Positions 51,177 through 60,534 of a DNA stretch of 64,000 nucleotides are shown here, piece after piece. The stretch is taken from positions 1-64,000 of the forward strand of contig NZ_JAENHP010000012.1 of the NCBI RefSeq assembly GCF_016834655.1, written 5' to 3'. Numbering within the stretch: the stretch's first letter is position 1; every line of letters starts with the position of its first letter. Made by a program: the position numbers and the translations under genes. A model generated the notes under the pieces. The model was not told the DNA's origin, ran no database searches, and was given only the letters and a program-made list of their open reading frames with translations. Source of the DNA: Paractinoplanes ovalisporus. Lineage in GTDB: Bacteria > Actinomycetota > Actinomycetes > Mycobacteriales > Micromonosporaceae.

Positions 51177-51767
51177 ATGAGCGCATGCGACACTCTGCCC
51201 ATGACCGAGGTGAACCTGGACCGCCCGGAACCGTGGACCGAAGCGGAGTTCCTCGCGCTCGACCGGCATGCGAACCGCATCGAGCTGATCGACGGGGGAC
51301 TCTGGGTGAGCCCGGGACCGAACGTGCCTCATCAGGGCATCTCTTACCTCTTGCACACAGCGCTACGTCCCGCGGCGCGATCCGCCAACCTGAAGACCTT
51401 CGAGGCCGTCAACCTCCGCCTGCAGACCAATCGCATCCTCGTTCCCGACCTCGTCGTGGTCGACTGGAGCGTCCGGCTCGGCACGGTCGTCGAGCCGGCG
51501 GATGTCACCCTCGTCGCTGAGATCGTCTCGCCGAGCACGGGACGGATGGACCGCTTCGCCAAGAGCGACCTCTACGCCGCCGCGAAGATCGATTGGTATC
51601 TGCTGGTCGAACCTGAGATGCCGGACTACCAGGGCGTGACCCTGCGTCTCCTTCGCCGCCGGAACAGCAGATACGTGGAGGAGGCCGTCGCGAAGCCCGG
51701 CGAGGAACTGCTCGCCCATGAGCCCTTCCCCATCACCATCCGCACCACCGAACTAGTCGAGTTCTGA
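51177..51767 (+). CDS. Uma2-family (DUF820) restriction-endonuclease-fold protein
   Basis: A 196-residue protein of the Uma2/DUF820 family. Features: PWTEAEFLALDRHANRIELI, DGGLWVSPGPNVPHQ, VPDLVVVDW, VAEIVSPSTGRMDRFAKSD and YLLVEP, which supply the PD-(D/E)XK core (E in IELIDG, D in VPDLVV, E-x-x in AEIVS). Its role is unknown; many copies occur in actinobacteria and cyanobacteria. ATG 51177 or 51201 is the start; there is no clear ribosome site. Confidence 0.85.
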   Translation: MSACDTLPMTEVNLDRPEPWTEAEFLALDRHANRIELIDGGLWVSPGPNVPHQGISYLLHTALRPAARSANLKTFEAVNLRLQTNRILVPDLVVVDWSVRLGTVVEPADVTLVAEIVSPSTGRMDRFAKSDLYAAAKIDWYLLVEPEMPDYQGVTLRLLRRRNSRYVEEAVAKPGEELLAHEPFPITIRTTELVEF

Positions 51768-51897
51768 CCGTCCCGCACCGGTTTCTGGCCACCGTCCTGA
51801 TGCCGCGGCTCGTGGCTGGGATCGTCAGCGGGGAGGTCAGGGCGGCGGTCATGGCGTCGGCCAGCCAGGACCCGTCGTCCACGTTCCAGCGGAAACG
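51768..51897 (-). other. Intergenic stretch with possible gene remnant
   Basis: On the minus strand one frame reads WNVDDGSWLADAMTAALTSP, which looks like real protein with normal codon use, but it has no start with a ribosome site and runs into the preceding stop region. It may be a decayed gene end. Otherwise nothing was seen. Confidence 0.3.
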
Positions 51898-53586
51898 TCA
51901 ATCGGCGGGGCGGAAGCTGTCGAAGATGAGCTGCAGGTCGTCCTCGTGGCTGGACCAGTCGGCGTCGCGGGTCTGCCAGTAGATGCCGTACGCCTGGTTC
52001 TCCGACGTGACCACGCCGCGGTTGTTGACGTGCTGGCGGGTCCCGCCCCGGGTGAAGGTGAACTCCCAGTCGGCGGCCTTCTCGAAGTAGTCGACGGCGT
52101 CGATGCGGATCTCGTCGTACGAGGGGAAGTCGCCGCGGTCCACGCGGTAGTCGGCCTTGCCCCGCCAGTCGGCGACCGGGTCGGGGGCGGGCTTCTTGGT
52201 CTGGTCGATACCCAGCACCTGGGAGCCCCTGCGGAAGTAGACCATCCGGCCCTCCTTCGAGCGGGTCCAGCCCTCCGGCACGTAGAGGGCGAAACCGGTG
52301 GCGTCACGGTAGTCACGCCAGCCGTCCGGCAGCGTCGGGAGATCGGAACCGGTCGCGGCCGAGGTCGGCGGCGATGACGGTGGCGACGACGGGGAGGCCG
52401 AAGGGGACGACGGGGACGAGGCCGTGGTGGCGGGCGCGGATGACGGTGTGACCACGGCGGAGGTGGCCGGCGGCGCGCTCGAGCTGGTGGGTTCGCCGTC
52501 CGGGCGGGTCACGGCCCAGACGACGGCCGCCACCACCAGGACGACCACGACGATGGACAGCGCGACGATCCAGCGCCGATCCGGACCGTGCGCGGACGCG
52601 GGTGCGACACCGGGGGCCGGCGAGTCGGGCGCCACGGGGCTCGGCGGCGGGGGCGGCGACACGGGCGCGGCGCGTTGCGCCGGGATCACGGCCGGTTCCC
52701 GTACGGGGGAAGGCTTTTCGCTCGTGGTCTCAGGCAGGCTGAGGTCGTCGGTCGTGGTGGCGCCGGCCGGAGCGGGCACCAGGGCGTGGCCGTAGGCGCC
52801 GGCCGAAGCCGTGCGGAGCAGGTGTTCCGTCTCGGCCGCGTCCAGGCGGGCCTCCGGATCCTTGCGGAGCAGGCCGGCCAGCACCGGCTCCAAGGGGCCG
52901 GCCTGGCGCGGCGGGTCGGGCTCGTCGGCGGCCAGGGCGGTCAGCGTGCCCAGGGCGCTCGCCCGGTGGAACGGCGACTGCCCCTCGACCGCCGCGTAGA
53001 GGGTCGCGCCCAGGGACCACAGGTCGGAGGCCAGGCCTGCGGTGCCGTACTTGGCTCGTTCGGGTGACATGTATTCGGGCGAGCCGAGCAGCATGTCGGA
53101 CGTGCTGATCTGGGCGTCGCCCTCGATGGTGGCTATGCCGAAATCGGTCAGCAGCACCCGGCCGTCGTCGGCCAGCAGGACGTTCGCGGGCTTCACGTCG
53201 CGGTGGTCGACCCCGGCGGCGTGGGCGGCGCGCAGCGCGGCGATCAGGTCAAGGCCGATGCGGGCGGCGCGGCGCGGGTCGATCGGGCCCTCGGTGCGCA
53301 GCTCGTCCTGCAGCGAGCGGGACGGCACGTACTCCATGACGATCCACGCGCGGCCGTCGACCTCGAAGACGTCGAAGACCTGCACGACGTTGGGGTGACC
53401 GAGCCGGGCCGCGGCGCGCGCCTCCCGGAGCGTACGGCGTTCAGGGTGCCCGACGCCGTCCGGCAGCAGCACCTCTTTGATGGCGACGTCGCGATCGAGC
53501 ACCTCGTCGCGGGCCAGCCAGACCTTGCCCATCCCGCCCGTGCCGAGGGTCTCGCCGAGGCGGTAACGACCGGCGATGAGTGGCAT
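51898..53586 (-). CDS. Membrane Ser/Thr protein kinase (PknB-like)
   Basis: A 562-residue kinase. The catalytic domain covers about residues 1-265: glycine loop LGTGGMGKVW, ATP-binding Lys37 in VAIKE, catalytic loop HRDVKPANVLL (Asp130), DFG in LLTDFGIAT and SPEYMSPERA. A Pro/Ser-rich linker follows, then a membrane helix (WIVALSIVVVVLVVAAVVWA). The extracytoplasmic part is Ser/Thr/Pro-rich and ends in a 140-residue domain starting LPTLPDGWRDYRDATGFALY. No PASTA repeats are present, so the ligand is unknown. ATG 53586. Confidence 0.92.
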   Translation of the reverse strand: MPLIAGRYRLGETLGTGGMGKVWLARDEVLDRDVAIKEVLLPDGVGHPERRTLREARAAARLGHPNVVQVFDVFEVDGRAWIVMEYVPSRSLQDELRTEGPIDPRRAARIGLDLIAALRAAHAAGVDHRDVKPANVLLADDGRVLLTDFGIATIEGDAQISTSDMLLGSPEYMSPERAKYGTAGLASDLWSLGATLYAAVEGQSPFHRASALGTLTALAADEPDPPRQAGPLEPVLAGLLRKDPEARLDAAETEHLLRTASAGAYGHALVPAPAGATTTDDLSLPETTSEKPSPVREPAVIPAQRAAPVSPPPPPSPVAPDSPAPGVAPASAHGPDRRWIVALSIVVVVLVVAAVVWAVTRPDGEPTSSSAPPATSAVVTPSSAPATTASSPSSPSASPSSPPSSPPTSAATGSDLPTLPDGWRDYRDATGFALYVPEGWTRSKEGRMVYFRRGSQVLGIDQTKKPAPDPVADWRGKADYRVDRGDFPSYDEIRIDAVDYFEKAADWEFTFTRGGTRQHVNNRGVVTSENQAYGIYWQTRDADWSSHEDDLQLIFDSFRPAD

Positions 53587-53677
53587 GAGAGGGGCCTTAC
53601 CCGGACCGCGCCGAGATCAGACGTGTGCACGTGCCCTTATCCGCCGCGGAATGTGCAATACTTCCGGAACTCCCGAA

Positions 53678-53688
53678 CGAAAGTTTCG
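53678..53688. promoter_or_regulatory. LacI-type operator upstream of the lacI gene
   Basis: CGAAAGTTTCG is an 11-bp perfect palindrome, 31 nt upstream of the LacI ATG. Flanking CCCGAA and TTCGGG extend the symmetry. A near copy lies upstream of the GH3 gene, so this is a likely site for the LacI protein and for its autoregulation. Confidence 0.6.
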
Positions 53689-53718
53689 GGATGTGGTTGG
53701 GCGAGCGAGGAGAGTCGA

Positions 53719-54756
53719 ATGGCCGCGAGCGCTAGGCGAGTCACGATCGCGACCATTGCCGAGGCGGCCGGGGTTTCCGTGCCCACGGTGTCGCGAGTGC
53801 TCAATGGGCGTACGGATGTGTCACCGGAAACGCGCGACCGCATCGAGCACCTTTTACGGGAGCACGACTACCGTCCTCGTAACTCTCGCCAGCCGCTGCG
53901 CGCCGGTCTCATCGACCTCGTTTTCCACGACCTCGACAGCCCGTGGGCGGTCGAGCTGATCCGCGGCGTCGAGGAGGTCACCCACGCGGCCGGCGTCGGC
54001 ACCGTCATCTCGGCCGTGCACCGGCGCACCGCCTCGACCCGGCAGTGGCTGCAGAACCTGCGGTCCCGCCAGTCCGACGGCGTGGTCCTGGTGATCTCGG
54101 ACGGGGCCGGCCCGGTCTACACCGAGCTGCACCGCCTCAACGTCCCGATGGTGATCATCGACCCGGCCGGTGGTGCCGCGGCCGACGTGCCGACGATCGG
54201 CGCGACGAACTGGTCGGGCGGCCGCAGCGCCACCGAACACCTGATCTCTCTCGGTCACACCCGCATCGGGTTGATCGAGGGTCCACGCAACCTGCTCTGC
54301 AGCCGGGCCCGCCTCGACGGCTACCGCGCGGCGCTCGAGTCGGCCGGCCTGCGGGTCGACCGCAAGCTGATCGAGCCCGGCGACTTCCGGCACGAGGGCG
54401 GTTTCGCGGCCGCTCAGCGGCTGCTCGACCGCGACGACCCGCCGACCGCGATCTTCGCGTCGAGCGACCAGATGGCCCTCGGCGTGTACGAGGCGGCCCG
54501 GCTGCGCGGCTTCCGGGTGCCCGACGACCTGAGCGTGGTCGGCTTCGACGACCTGCCCGAGGCCCGCTGGTCGTCGCCGCCGCTGACCACCGTGCGGCAG
54601 CCGCTGGCCGACATGGGCGGGCTCGCCGCGCGGACCGTCCTTCGACTGTCACGCGGCGAGCCCATCGAGACTCCCCGGGTCGAGCTGGCGACCGAGCTGG
54701 TCGTCCGCGAGAGCACCCGGCTATTTGCTGAAACCGGCGGTAAGACCACTGAGTAG
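53719..54756 (+). CDS. LacI-family transcriptional regulator
   Basis: A 345-residue repressor. The helix-turn-helix is ATIAEAAGVSVPTVSRVLNG (residues about 11-30), followed by the hinge (LLREHDYRPRNSR). The rest is a periplasmic-binding-like sugar domain with IGLIEGPRNL, AIFASSDQMALGVYEAARL and VVGFDDLPEA. ATG 53719 has GAGGAG 6 nt upstream. It converges on the permease with a 36-bp overlap and probably represses the beta-glucoside importer and GH3 gene. The effector may be a beta-glucoside such as cellobiose or gentiobiose. Confidence 0.93.
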   Translation: MAASARRVTIATIAEAAGVSVPTVSRVLNGRTDVSPETRDRIEHLLREHDYRPRNSRQPLRAGLIDLVFHDLDSPWAVELIRGVEEVTHAAGVGTVISAVHRRTASTRQWLQNLRSRQSDGVVLVISDGAGPVYTELHRLNVPMVIIDPAGGAAADVPTIGATNWSGGRSATEHLISLGHTRIGLIEGPRNLLCSRARLDGYRAALESAGLRVDRKLIEPGDFRHEGGFAAAQRLLDRDDPPTAIFASSDQMALGVYEAARLRGFRVPDDLSVVGFDDLPEARWSSPPLTTVRQPLADMGGLAARTVLRLSRGEPIETPRVELATELVVRESTRLFAETGGKTTE

Positions 54757-55614
54757 CTGGCGACGCCCGATCGCGTAGAGCAGGACGATCGGCAGCGTGG
54801 TCAGGGTGACCGACGCGGCGATGGCCGGCACGTTCACGCCGAACTGACCGGAGAACGTGGCCAGGGCGAGCGGGACCGTGCGCTGGTCGGGGCTCTGGGT
54901 GAGCACCAGGGGCAGCAGGAAGCCGTTCCAGATGCCGAGGCCGTTGTAGATCGTCACGGTCACCAGGGCGGGCCGGGTGAGCGGGAACGCCAGCCGCCAC
55001 ATCGTGCCCCACTCGCTGGCGCCGTCCATGCGCATCGACTCGAAGAGTTCCTTCGGGACGTCACGGATGAAGTTCGACAGCACGAGCACGCTCAGCGGGA
55101 TGGCGAACGCGATCGAGGGCAGGATGATCGCGGCCAGGGTGTCGTACATCTGGAGCCGGATGATGATCAGGTAGACCGGGATGATCACCGCTTGCAGCGG
55201 GATCGCCAGGCCCATCAGGAACACCCAGTTCATGCCGCGCAGGATGCGGCTGTTGGAACCCCGGACGATCGCGTACGCCGCCATGAAGCTGACCGCCACG
55301 GCGGGGATCACCGCGCCGACGGTGACGATGACGCTGTTGATGAAGTAGCGGACGATGTCGGACTCGATGACCGTCTTGTAGTTCTCGAAGGTCAGCTCGC
55401 TCGGCGGCGCCAGGGGGTTGGTGATGAAGTAGTTCGCCTGCGTCTTGAAGCTGGTGATGACGATCCAGTAGATCGGCAGCATCACGACGAACAGCCAGAC
55501 CCAGCTCAGGCCGCCGCCGAGCCAGTTGTAGGACATGGCCTTGTTGCGCTTGCGGGTGCCACCGGGGGTGCCGGACACGGTCGGCGACGGGCGGTGACTG
55601 GTGACGGTCGCCAA
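54721..55614 (-). CDS. Carbohydrate ABC transporter permease, MalG type
   Basis: A 297-residue permease with six membrane helices and the EAA loop (FESMRMDGASEWGTMWRLAFP region). The start is TTG 55614, accepted because AAGGAG lies 6 nt upstream; ATG 55536 is a shorter alternative. It immediately follows the MalF-type gene (1-nt gap). It is the channel partner for the beta-glucoside-type importer. The 3' end overlaps the LacI gene. Confidence 0.9.
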   Translation of the reverse strand: MATVTSHRPSPTVSGTPGGTRKRNKAMSYNWLGGGLSWVWLFVVMLPIYWIVITSFKTQANYFITNPLAPPSELTFENYKTVIESDIVRYFINSVIVTVGAVIPAVAVSFMAAYAIVRGSNSRILRGMNWVFLMGLAIPLQAVIIPVYLIIIRLQMYDTLAAIILPSIAFAIPLSVLVLSNFIRDVPKELFESMRMDGASEWGTMWRLAFPLTRPALVTVTIYNGLGIWNGFLLPLVLTQSPDQRTVPLALATFSGQFGVNVPAIAASVTLTTLPIVLLYAIGRRQLLSGLTAGFSK

Positions 55615-55615
55615 C

Positions 55616-56539
55616 TCAGGCTCCTTCCAGCTGGCTCTCGTCGCCCCGGCCGCCGAGCCGCCGCAGCAGCAGGGACAGCCCGAGGCCGACCAGGACCAGG
55701 ATCACGGCGATGGCGCTGGCCGGACCCATGAGGTTGGCCTGGAAACCCTGCTGGTACATGAGCAGTGCGAGCGCGCGGGTGGCGTCGCCGGGACCGCCGG
55801 CGGTGAGCACATAGATCAGGTCGAAGAAGGTCAGCGACCCGACGACCATCAGCGTGGACGACGTGATGATCGTGTATTTGAGCTGCGGCAGGGTGATCGA
55901 GAAGAACTGCCGTACGCGGCCCGCGCCGTCGATCTGCGAGGCCTCGTACATGCTGGTCGGGATCTGCCGGACCGCGCCCTGGTAGATCAGCGAGTGGAAC
56001 GGGATGAACTGCCAGGACACGATGAAGATCAGGGTGGCCATGGCGAGCGTCGAGTTGCCCAGCCAGTCCTGGTTGAGCAGTTCGATCCCGAGGCCGGTGC
56101 CGAGACCGAAGTTCGGGTCGAGCAACGCCTTGTAGGTGATGGCGATGGCGGCCGAACTGAGCAGCAGGGGGATGAAGAAGAGCACGGCGAGGAATTCGCG
56201 GTAGCGCTTGCTGGTGGCCAGAAAGACGCCGATCAGGATCGACATCGGGGTCTGCACGGCCCACGACAACGCCATGATCAGGAAGGTGACCCAGAGCGCG
56301 TGCGGCAGCCCCGGGTCGGTCAGGGTGGCCTTCCAGCTGTCCAGACCAGACGGCTGGATCTCGCCGATGCCGTTCCAGGTGGTGAAGCTGAGCGCGAGCA
56401 CGCCCAGCAGCGGGACGATGCCGAAGATCACGAACCAGACGAACGCCGGCAGGGCCATCCAGAGGACGGAACCGCTCCGCCCGCCGCTGGACCTGGAGGG
56501 CTCCTTCGTCCGTACGACGGGCGGAGCGATCGTTGTCAC
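55616..56539 (-). CDS. Carbohydrate ABC transporter permease, MalF type
   Basis: A 307-residue permease with six membrane helices and an EAA loop (YEASQIDGAGRVRQFFSITLP region). The start is GTG 56539, which overlaps the stop of the binding-protein gene (GTGA). The N-terminal 30 residues are charged and cytoplasmic. It is the second gene of a three-gene importer operon lacking an ATPase. Confidence 0.9.
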   Translation of the reverse strand: MTTIAPPVVRTKEPSRSSGGRSGSVLWMALPAFVWFVIFGIVPLLGVLALSFTTWNGIGEIQPSGLDSWKATLTDPGLPHALWVTFLIMALSWAVQTPMSILIGVFLATSKRYREFLAVLFFIPLLLSSAAIAITYKALLDPNFGLGTGLGIELLNQDWLGNSTLAMATLIFIVSWQFIPFHSLIYQGAVRQIPTSMYEASQIDGAGRVRQFFSITLPQLKYTIITSSTLMVVGSLTFFDLIYVLTAGGPGDATRALALLMYQQGFQANLMGPASAIAVILVLVGLGLSLLLRRLGGRGDESQLEGA

Positions 56540-57876
56540 TTGCCGATGACTCCGTTCATGGCGTCGACCCACTGCTGCGGGCTGACCTGCAGCTGGAACA
56601 ACTTGGCGATGTTGTCGAGCAGGGTCTCGGCCGCGGTCGGGCTCAGCGCCTGGTCCCACGACTGCGCGAAGGTCTTGGCGCCGTTCGCGATGCCGGCCAT
56701 GTCCTTGAGGAACTGCGCGTCGTCACCGGTGAAGAGGCTTTCGGCGCCCTTGAGCACCGGCACGCCGCCGGACTTGACCCAGCCCGCCTTCTCCTCGTCG
56801 TCGACCAGCGTGGTCGAGAAGAACTTCTTGGCGGTCTCCTTGGCCTCGGCCGTGGCCTTGGAGGAGATCGAGAGGTACTGACCCGGGTTGCCGACCGTGT
56901 TGGTCGGGTCGCCCTTGCCGCCCTCGACCGGCGGGAAGTTCATCCAGCCGAGCTTGCCGTCCTTGACGAAGTTGCCGCCCTGCTCCTTCTGGATGCCGTA
57001 GGACCAGGAGCCGTGCACCATCATCGCGGCCTTGCCCGTGTAGAGCAGGGCCTGGTCGGCGTTGGAGTCGGCGGCGATCGAGGAGAAGCCCTTGATGAAG
57101 CCGTTGGCCTTCACCAGGTCCTGCACCTTCTGCAGCATGTCGAGCACGGCCGGGTCGCTCCACGCGTCCTTCTCGCCGGCGAACACGCGGTCGAAGACCT
57201 CGGAGCCCGCGGTGCGGTCGAGCAGGAACTCGAGCCACATCATGTTCGTCCAGCGGGACTGGCCGGCCAGCGAGAACGGGGCGATCTTCTGGGCGTTGAA
57301 CTTCGGCACCAGCGACATGATCTCGCCCCACGACTTCGGGGGCTCGGCGCCGATCTTGGAGAAGGCTTCCTTGTTGTAGAAGAGCACGATCGGCTGCACG
57401 GTCTCGACCGGCAGCGCGTAGACCTTGTTGTTGACCGTGCCGGCGCCGAACGAGGACGAGAGGATCTTGTCCTTGACCGCGGCGTTCTGCGCGAGCCAGT
57501 CGGTCAGGTCCTCGACCTGGTTCGAGTTCACGTACTCCTTGAGGCCGCCACCGCCCCAGCCCCAGATCATCGTCGGGCCCTGGTTCGCGCCGAGCGCGGT
57601 CTTGATCTTCTGCTTGTACGCGTCGTTCTGGAAGAACGTCGGCGTGATCTTGCTGTCCGGGTTGGCCTTGTTGAACCGGTCGATCGCGGCCTGACGGTAC
57701 GGCTCGCCGGGCGGACCGCTCAGCGACCAGTAGCTGGCCGCGCCGCCCCCGCCACCGGTGCTGCCGCCGCCGCTGTTGCTGGGACCGGAGCTGCCACAGG
57801 CCGCCAGGGCCGCGGCACCCGCGGCCCCCGCGGCCAGGCCGAGGAAGTTCCGCCGGGAAATCGGGTTATTGGTCAC
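56536..57876 (-). CDS. Sugar-binding lipoprotein with Tat signal
   Basis: A 446-residue extracellular solute-binding protein. The signal has the Tat motif SRRNFLG (residues 7-13) and a lipobox ending at Cys27 (A-L-A-A-C), followed by a Ser/Gly-rich linker. The mature part has the sugar-binding layout of family-1 receptors (FNKANPDSKITPTFFQNDAY, YNKEAFSKIGAEPPKSW). GTG 57876 is chosen because CGGAGA lies 5 nt upstream and the signal begins at once. With GH3 and LacI next to it, the ligand is probably a beta-glucoside. Confidence 0.9.
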   Translation of the reverse strand: MTNNPISRRNFLGLAAGAAGAAALAACGSSGPSNSGGGSTGGGGGAASYWSLSGPPGEPYRQAAIDRFNKANPDSKITPTFFQNDAYKQKIKTALGANQGPTMIWGWGGGGLKEYVNSNQVEDLTDWLAQNAAVKDKILSSSFGAGTVNNKVYALPVETVQPIVLFYNKEAFSKIGAEPPKSWGEIMSLVPKFNAQKIAPFSLAGQSRWTNMMWLEFLLDRTAGSEVFDRVFAGEKDAWSDPAVLDMLQKVQDLVKANGFIKGFSSIAADSNADQALLYTGKAAMMVHGSWSYGIQKEQGGNFVKDGKLGWMNFPPVEGGKGDPTNTVGNPGQYLSISSKATAEAKETAKKFFSTTLVDDEEKAGWVKSGGVPVLKGAESLFTGDDAQFLKDMAGIANGAKTFAQSWDQALSPTAAETLLDNIAKLFQLQVSPQQWVDAMNGVIGK

Positions 57877-58182
57877 GCTGATCTCCGAACTCGAATGCCG
57901 CCGCCCTGGCGGCGAGAGATTTCGCCGTGGTGAGAGGTCGTCCGCGTCACAGAGGCTGCAACTTTCGCTCGACAACCGCAAATTAACACGAGGTTTCGTT
58001 AACGTAGGGTTTCAGCTTGATCATGTCAAGGGTCTTGCTGTGGTCGCGCTCCCATGGCGAGAGTGGACGCGATTCGGACCGGCGCGGGAAGGCCTGCATA
58101 AGATCATCTCGCACCGAAAACTTGCCCTGTGCAAACACTGAAAGTTTCGGAACCACCTGAGGAACCACTGAGGAGTTGCGCC
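57877..58182. promoter_or_regulatory. Divergent regulatory region of the beta-glucoside system
   Basis: A 306-bp spacer between the binding-protein gene (minus) and the GH3 gene (plus). It contains three or four sequences like the LacI site upstream of lacI: GCAACTTTCG at 57958-57967, GGTTTCGTTAACG at 57992-58004, CGAAAACTTG at 58115-58124 and TGAAAGTTTCG at 58139-58149. No open frame was found. These are probably operators that control both transcription units. Confidence 0.6.
58139..58149. promoter_or_regulatory. LacI-type operator upstream of GH3
   Basis: TGAAAGTTTCG, one mismatch from the palindrome CGAAAGTTTCG upstream of lacI. It lies 33 nt before the GH3 GTG. Confidence 0.55.
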
Positions 58183-60534
58183 GTGACCAACGAACCGGCA
58201 ACCAAGCCATGGCAGGACCCGGCGCTAGGAGTCGCTGAGCGCGTCGAGGCGCTGCTCGCCGTGATGACCCTCGAGGAGAAGATCGGCCAGCTCGGCAGTC
58301 GCTGGGTCGGCAACGACATGCAGGACGAGGAGCAGACCGAACCTGAGGAGACGCTCAATGTCGCTCCCATGCAGGATGTTTTCGCAGCTTCCGGCACGAT
58401 ACCCCTGGAAGAGGCCAGTCGGCATGGACTCGGCCACCTGACCCGGGTTTACGGCAGTTACCCCCTTACTGCCCTCGAAGGCGCCGCTGAGGTCGTACGT
58501 CAGCAGCACATCGTCCTCGCCAACTCGCGCCTGAGCATTCCGGCGATCGTCCACGAGGAGTGCCTGACCGGGTTCACCACCTTCGGCGCCACCGTCTATC
58601 CGGCCGCCATCGCCTGGGGCGCCACCTTCGACCCGGAACTCGTCGAGCGGATGGCCGCCGCGATCGGCCGGGACATGGCCGCGGTCGGCGTGCACCAGGG
58701 CCTCTCCCCCGTGCTCGACGTGGTGCGCGACTACCGTTGGGGCCGGGTCGAGGAGACCATCGGCGAGGACCCGTACCTGGTGGGCCTGCTCGGCGCCGGA
58801 TACGTGCGCGGCCTGCAGAGCGCCGGCGTGATCGCCACCCTCAAGCACTTCGCCGGATACTCGGCCTCCCGCGGCGCCCGCAACCACGGCCCGGTGCCGA
58901 TGGGCCGGCGCGAACTGCTCGACATCATCCTGCCGACGTTCGAGACCGCGATCCGTGAGGCCGACGCCGGTTCGGTCATGAACTCGTACTCCGACATCGA
59001 CGGCCTGCCCGCGGTGGCCGACCCGTGGCTGTTCACCGAACTGCTGCGCGACCGCTGGGGCTTCACCGGCACGGTCGTCTCCGACTACTGGGCCGTGCCG
59101 TTCCTGGCCACCACCCACCACGTCGCCGAGGACATGGTCGACGCCGGGCGCCAGTCGCTGACCGCCGGCATCGACGTCGAACTGCCCGACACGCTGGGCT
59201 TCGGCACCGACCTGATCGGCCAGGTGCCCGAGGAGCTGATCGACCGGGCCGCGCGCCGCCTGCTCACCCAGAAGGTCGCACTGGGCCTGCTCGACGCGGA
59301 CTGGACACCGGAGAAGTCGGTCGAGGCGGCCGCCGGCACGAACCTCGACTCCGCCGAGAACCGTGCCCTGGCCCGCGAGATGGCCGAGCGGTCGATCGTG
59401 CTGCTCGACGCCGGCCCGGCCCTGCCGCTCGCCGGCGCGCTGACCAAGGTCGCGGTGGTCGGCCCGGCCGCGGCCGACCCCCGTACGTTCATGGGCTGTT
59501 ACGCCTTCCCCAACCACGTCCTGCCGCGTTATCCCAAGGCTGGTCTGGGCATCGACGTGCCGACCACGGTCGACGCGCTGAAGTCTGCCCTTTCCGACAC
59601 CGACGTGGTGTACGAACAGGGCTGCGCGGTGATCGGCGACGACAAGTCGGGCTTCGAGGCCGCCGTGGCCGCCGCCGCGTCGGCCGACGTGACCGTGGCG
59701 ATGGTCGGCGACCTGGCCGGCCTGTTCGGGCACGGCACCTCAGGCGAGGGCTGCGACGCCGAAGACCTGACGCTGCCCGGTGTGCAGGCCGACCTGATCG
59801 AGGCGCTGCTCGCGACGGGCAAGCCGGTCGTCGTGGTGGTGGTGTCCGGACGCCCGTACGCGCTGGGAAGTTTCGCCTCCCGCGCCGCCGGCCTGGTGCA
59901 GGCGTTCATGCCGGGCGAAGAGGGCGGCGCCGCGATCGCCGGGGTGCTGACCGGACGCGTCAACCCCGGCGGGAAACTGCCGGTGCAGATCCCGCGGCAC
60001 CCCGGCGGCCAGCCGAGCACCTACCTGCTGCCGTCGCTGGGCGCGGAGAACACCGGGGTCAGCAACCTGGACCCGACGCCGCTGTTCGCTTTCGGTCACG
60101 GCCGCTCGTACACGACCTTCGAGGTGGACGACCTGCGGATCTCGGCGAGCGAGGTGCCGACGGACGGGGAGTTCACGGTGACGGCGCGGGTGCGCAACAC
60201 CGGGTCGCGGGCGGGGGACGAGGTGGTGCAGCTCTACCTGAAGGACCTGGTGGCGCAGGTGACCCGGCCGGTGAAGCAGCTGACCGGGTTCGTGCGGGTG
60301 GGGCTGGAGGCGGGCGAGGCCAAGGACGTGACGTTCACGGTGCACGCGGACCGGACGGCGTTCACGGGGCGGGACTTCTCGCGGATCGTGGAGCCGGGCG
60401 AGATCGACGTGCTGGTGGGGACGTCGGCGGCGGATCTGCCCTGCACAGGCCGGGTGCGCCTGACCGGCGACCTGCGAGTCGTCGACGACCGCGAACGCGT
60501 TCTGATCACGCCGGTGAAGGTGATCAAGGCCTAA
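58183..60534 (+). CDS. Beta-glucosidase, GH3
   Basis: A 783-residue glycoside hydrolase of family 3. The N-terminal barrel has the nucleophile Asp301 in VVSDYWAV, KHFAGY and the substrate-binding D-Y-R-W-G-R segment. Then comes the alpha/beta sandwich with the acid/base-bearing loop (GTSGEGCDAEDL), and a C-terminal fibronectin type III-like domain (about residues 660-783). No signal peptide, so it acts in the cytoplasm on imported beta-glucosides or cello-/xylo-oligomers. GTG 58183 has AGGAG 7 nt upstream; ATG 58129 is rejected because it overlaps the operator. It overlaps the LAL gene by 4 bp. Confidence 0.92.
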   Translation: MTNEPATKPWQDPALGVAERVEALLAVMTLEEKIGQLGSRWVGNDMQDEEQTEPEETLNVAPMQDVFAASGTIPLEEASRHGLGHLTRVYGSYPLTALEGAAEVVRQQHIVLANSRLSIPAIVHEECLTGFTTFGATVYPAAIAWGATFDPELVERMAAAIGRDMAAVGVHQGLSPVLDVVRDYRWGRVEETIGEDPYLVGLLGAGYVRGLQSAGVIATLKHFAGYSASRGARNHGPVPMGRRELLDIILPTFETAIREADAGSVMNSYSDIDGLPAVADPWLFTELLRDRWGFTGTVVSDYWAVPFLATTHHVAEDMVDAGRQSLTAGIDVELPDTLGFGTDLIGQVPEELIDRAARRLLTQKVALGLLDADWTPEKSVEAAAGTNLDSAENRALAREMAERSIVLLDAGPALPLAGALTKVAVVGPAAADPRTFMGCYAFPNHVLPRYPKAGLGIDVPTTVDALKSALSDTDVVYEQGCAVIGDDKSGFEAAVAAAASADVTVAMVGDLAGLFGHGTSGEGCDAEDLTLPGVQADLIEALLATGKPVVVVVVSGRPYALGSFASRAAGLVQAFMPGEEGGAAIAGVLTGRVNPGGKLPVQIPRHPGGQPSTYLLPSLGAENTGVSNLDPTPLFAFGHGRSYTTFEVDDLRISASEVPTDGEFTVTARVRNTGSRAGDEVVQLYLKDLVAQVTRPVKQLTGFVRVGLEAGEAKDVTFTVHADRTAFTGRDFSRIVEPGEIDVLVGTSAADLPCTGRVRLTGDLRVVDDRERVLITPVKVIKA

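Noticed and set aside
48927..51356. 809-codon minus-strand frame across mmsA and the MocR gene
   Set aside because: It crosses two real genes in other frames, including the divergent promoter region.
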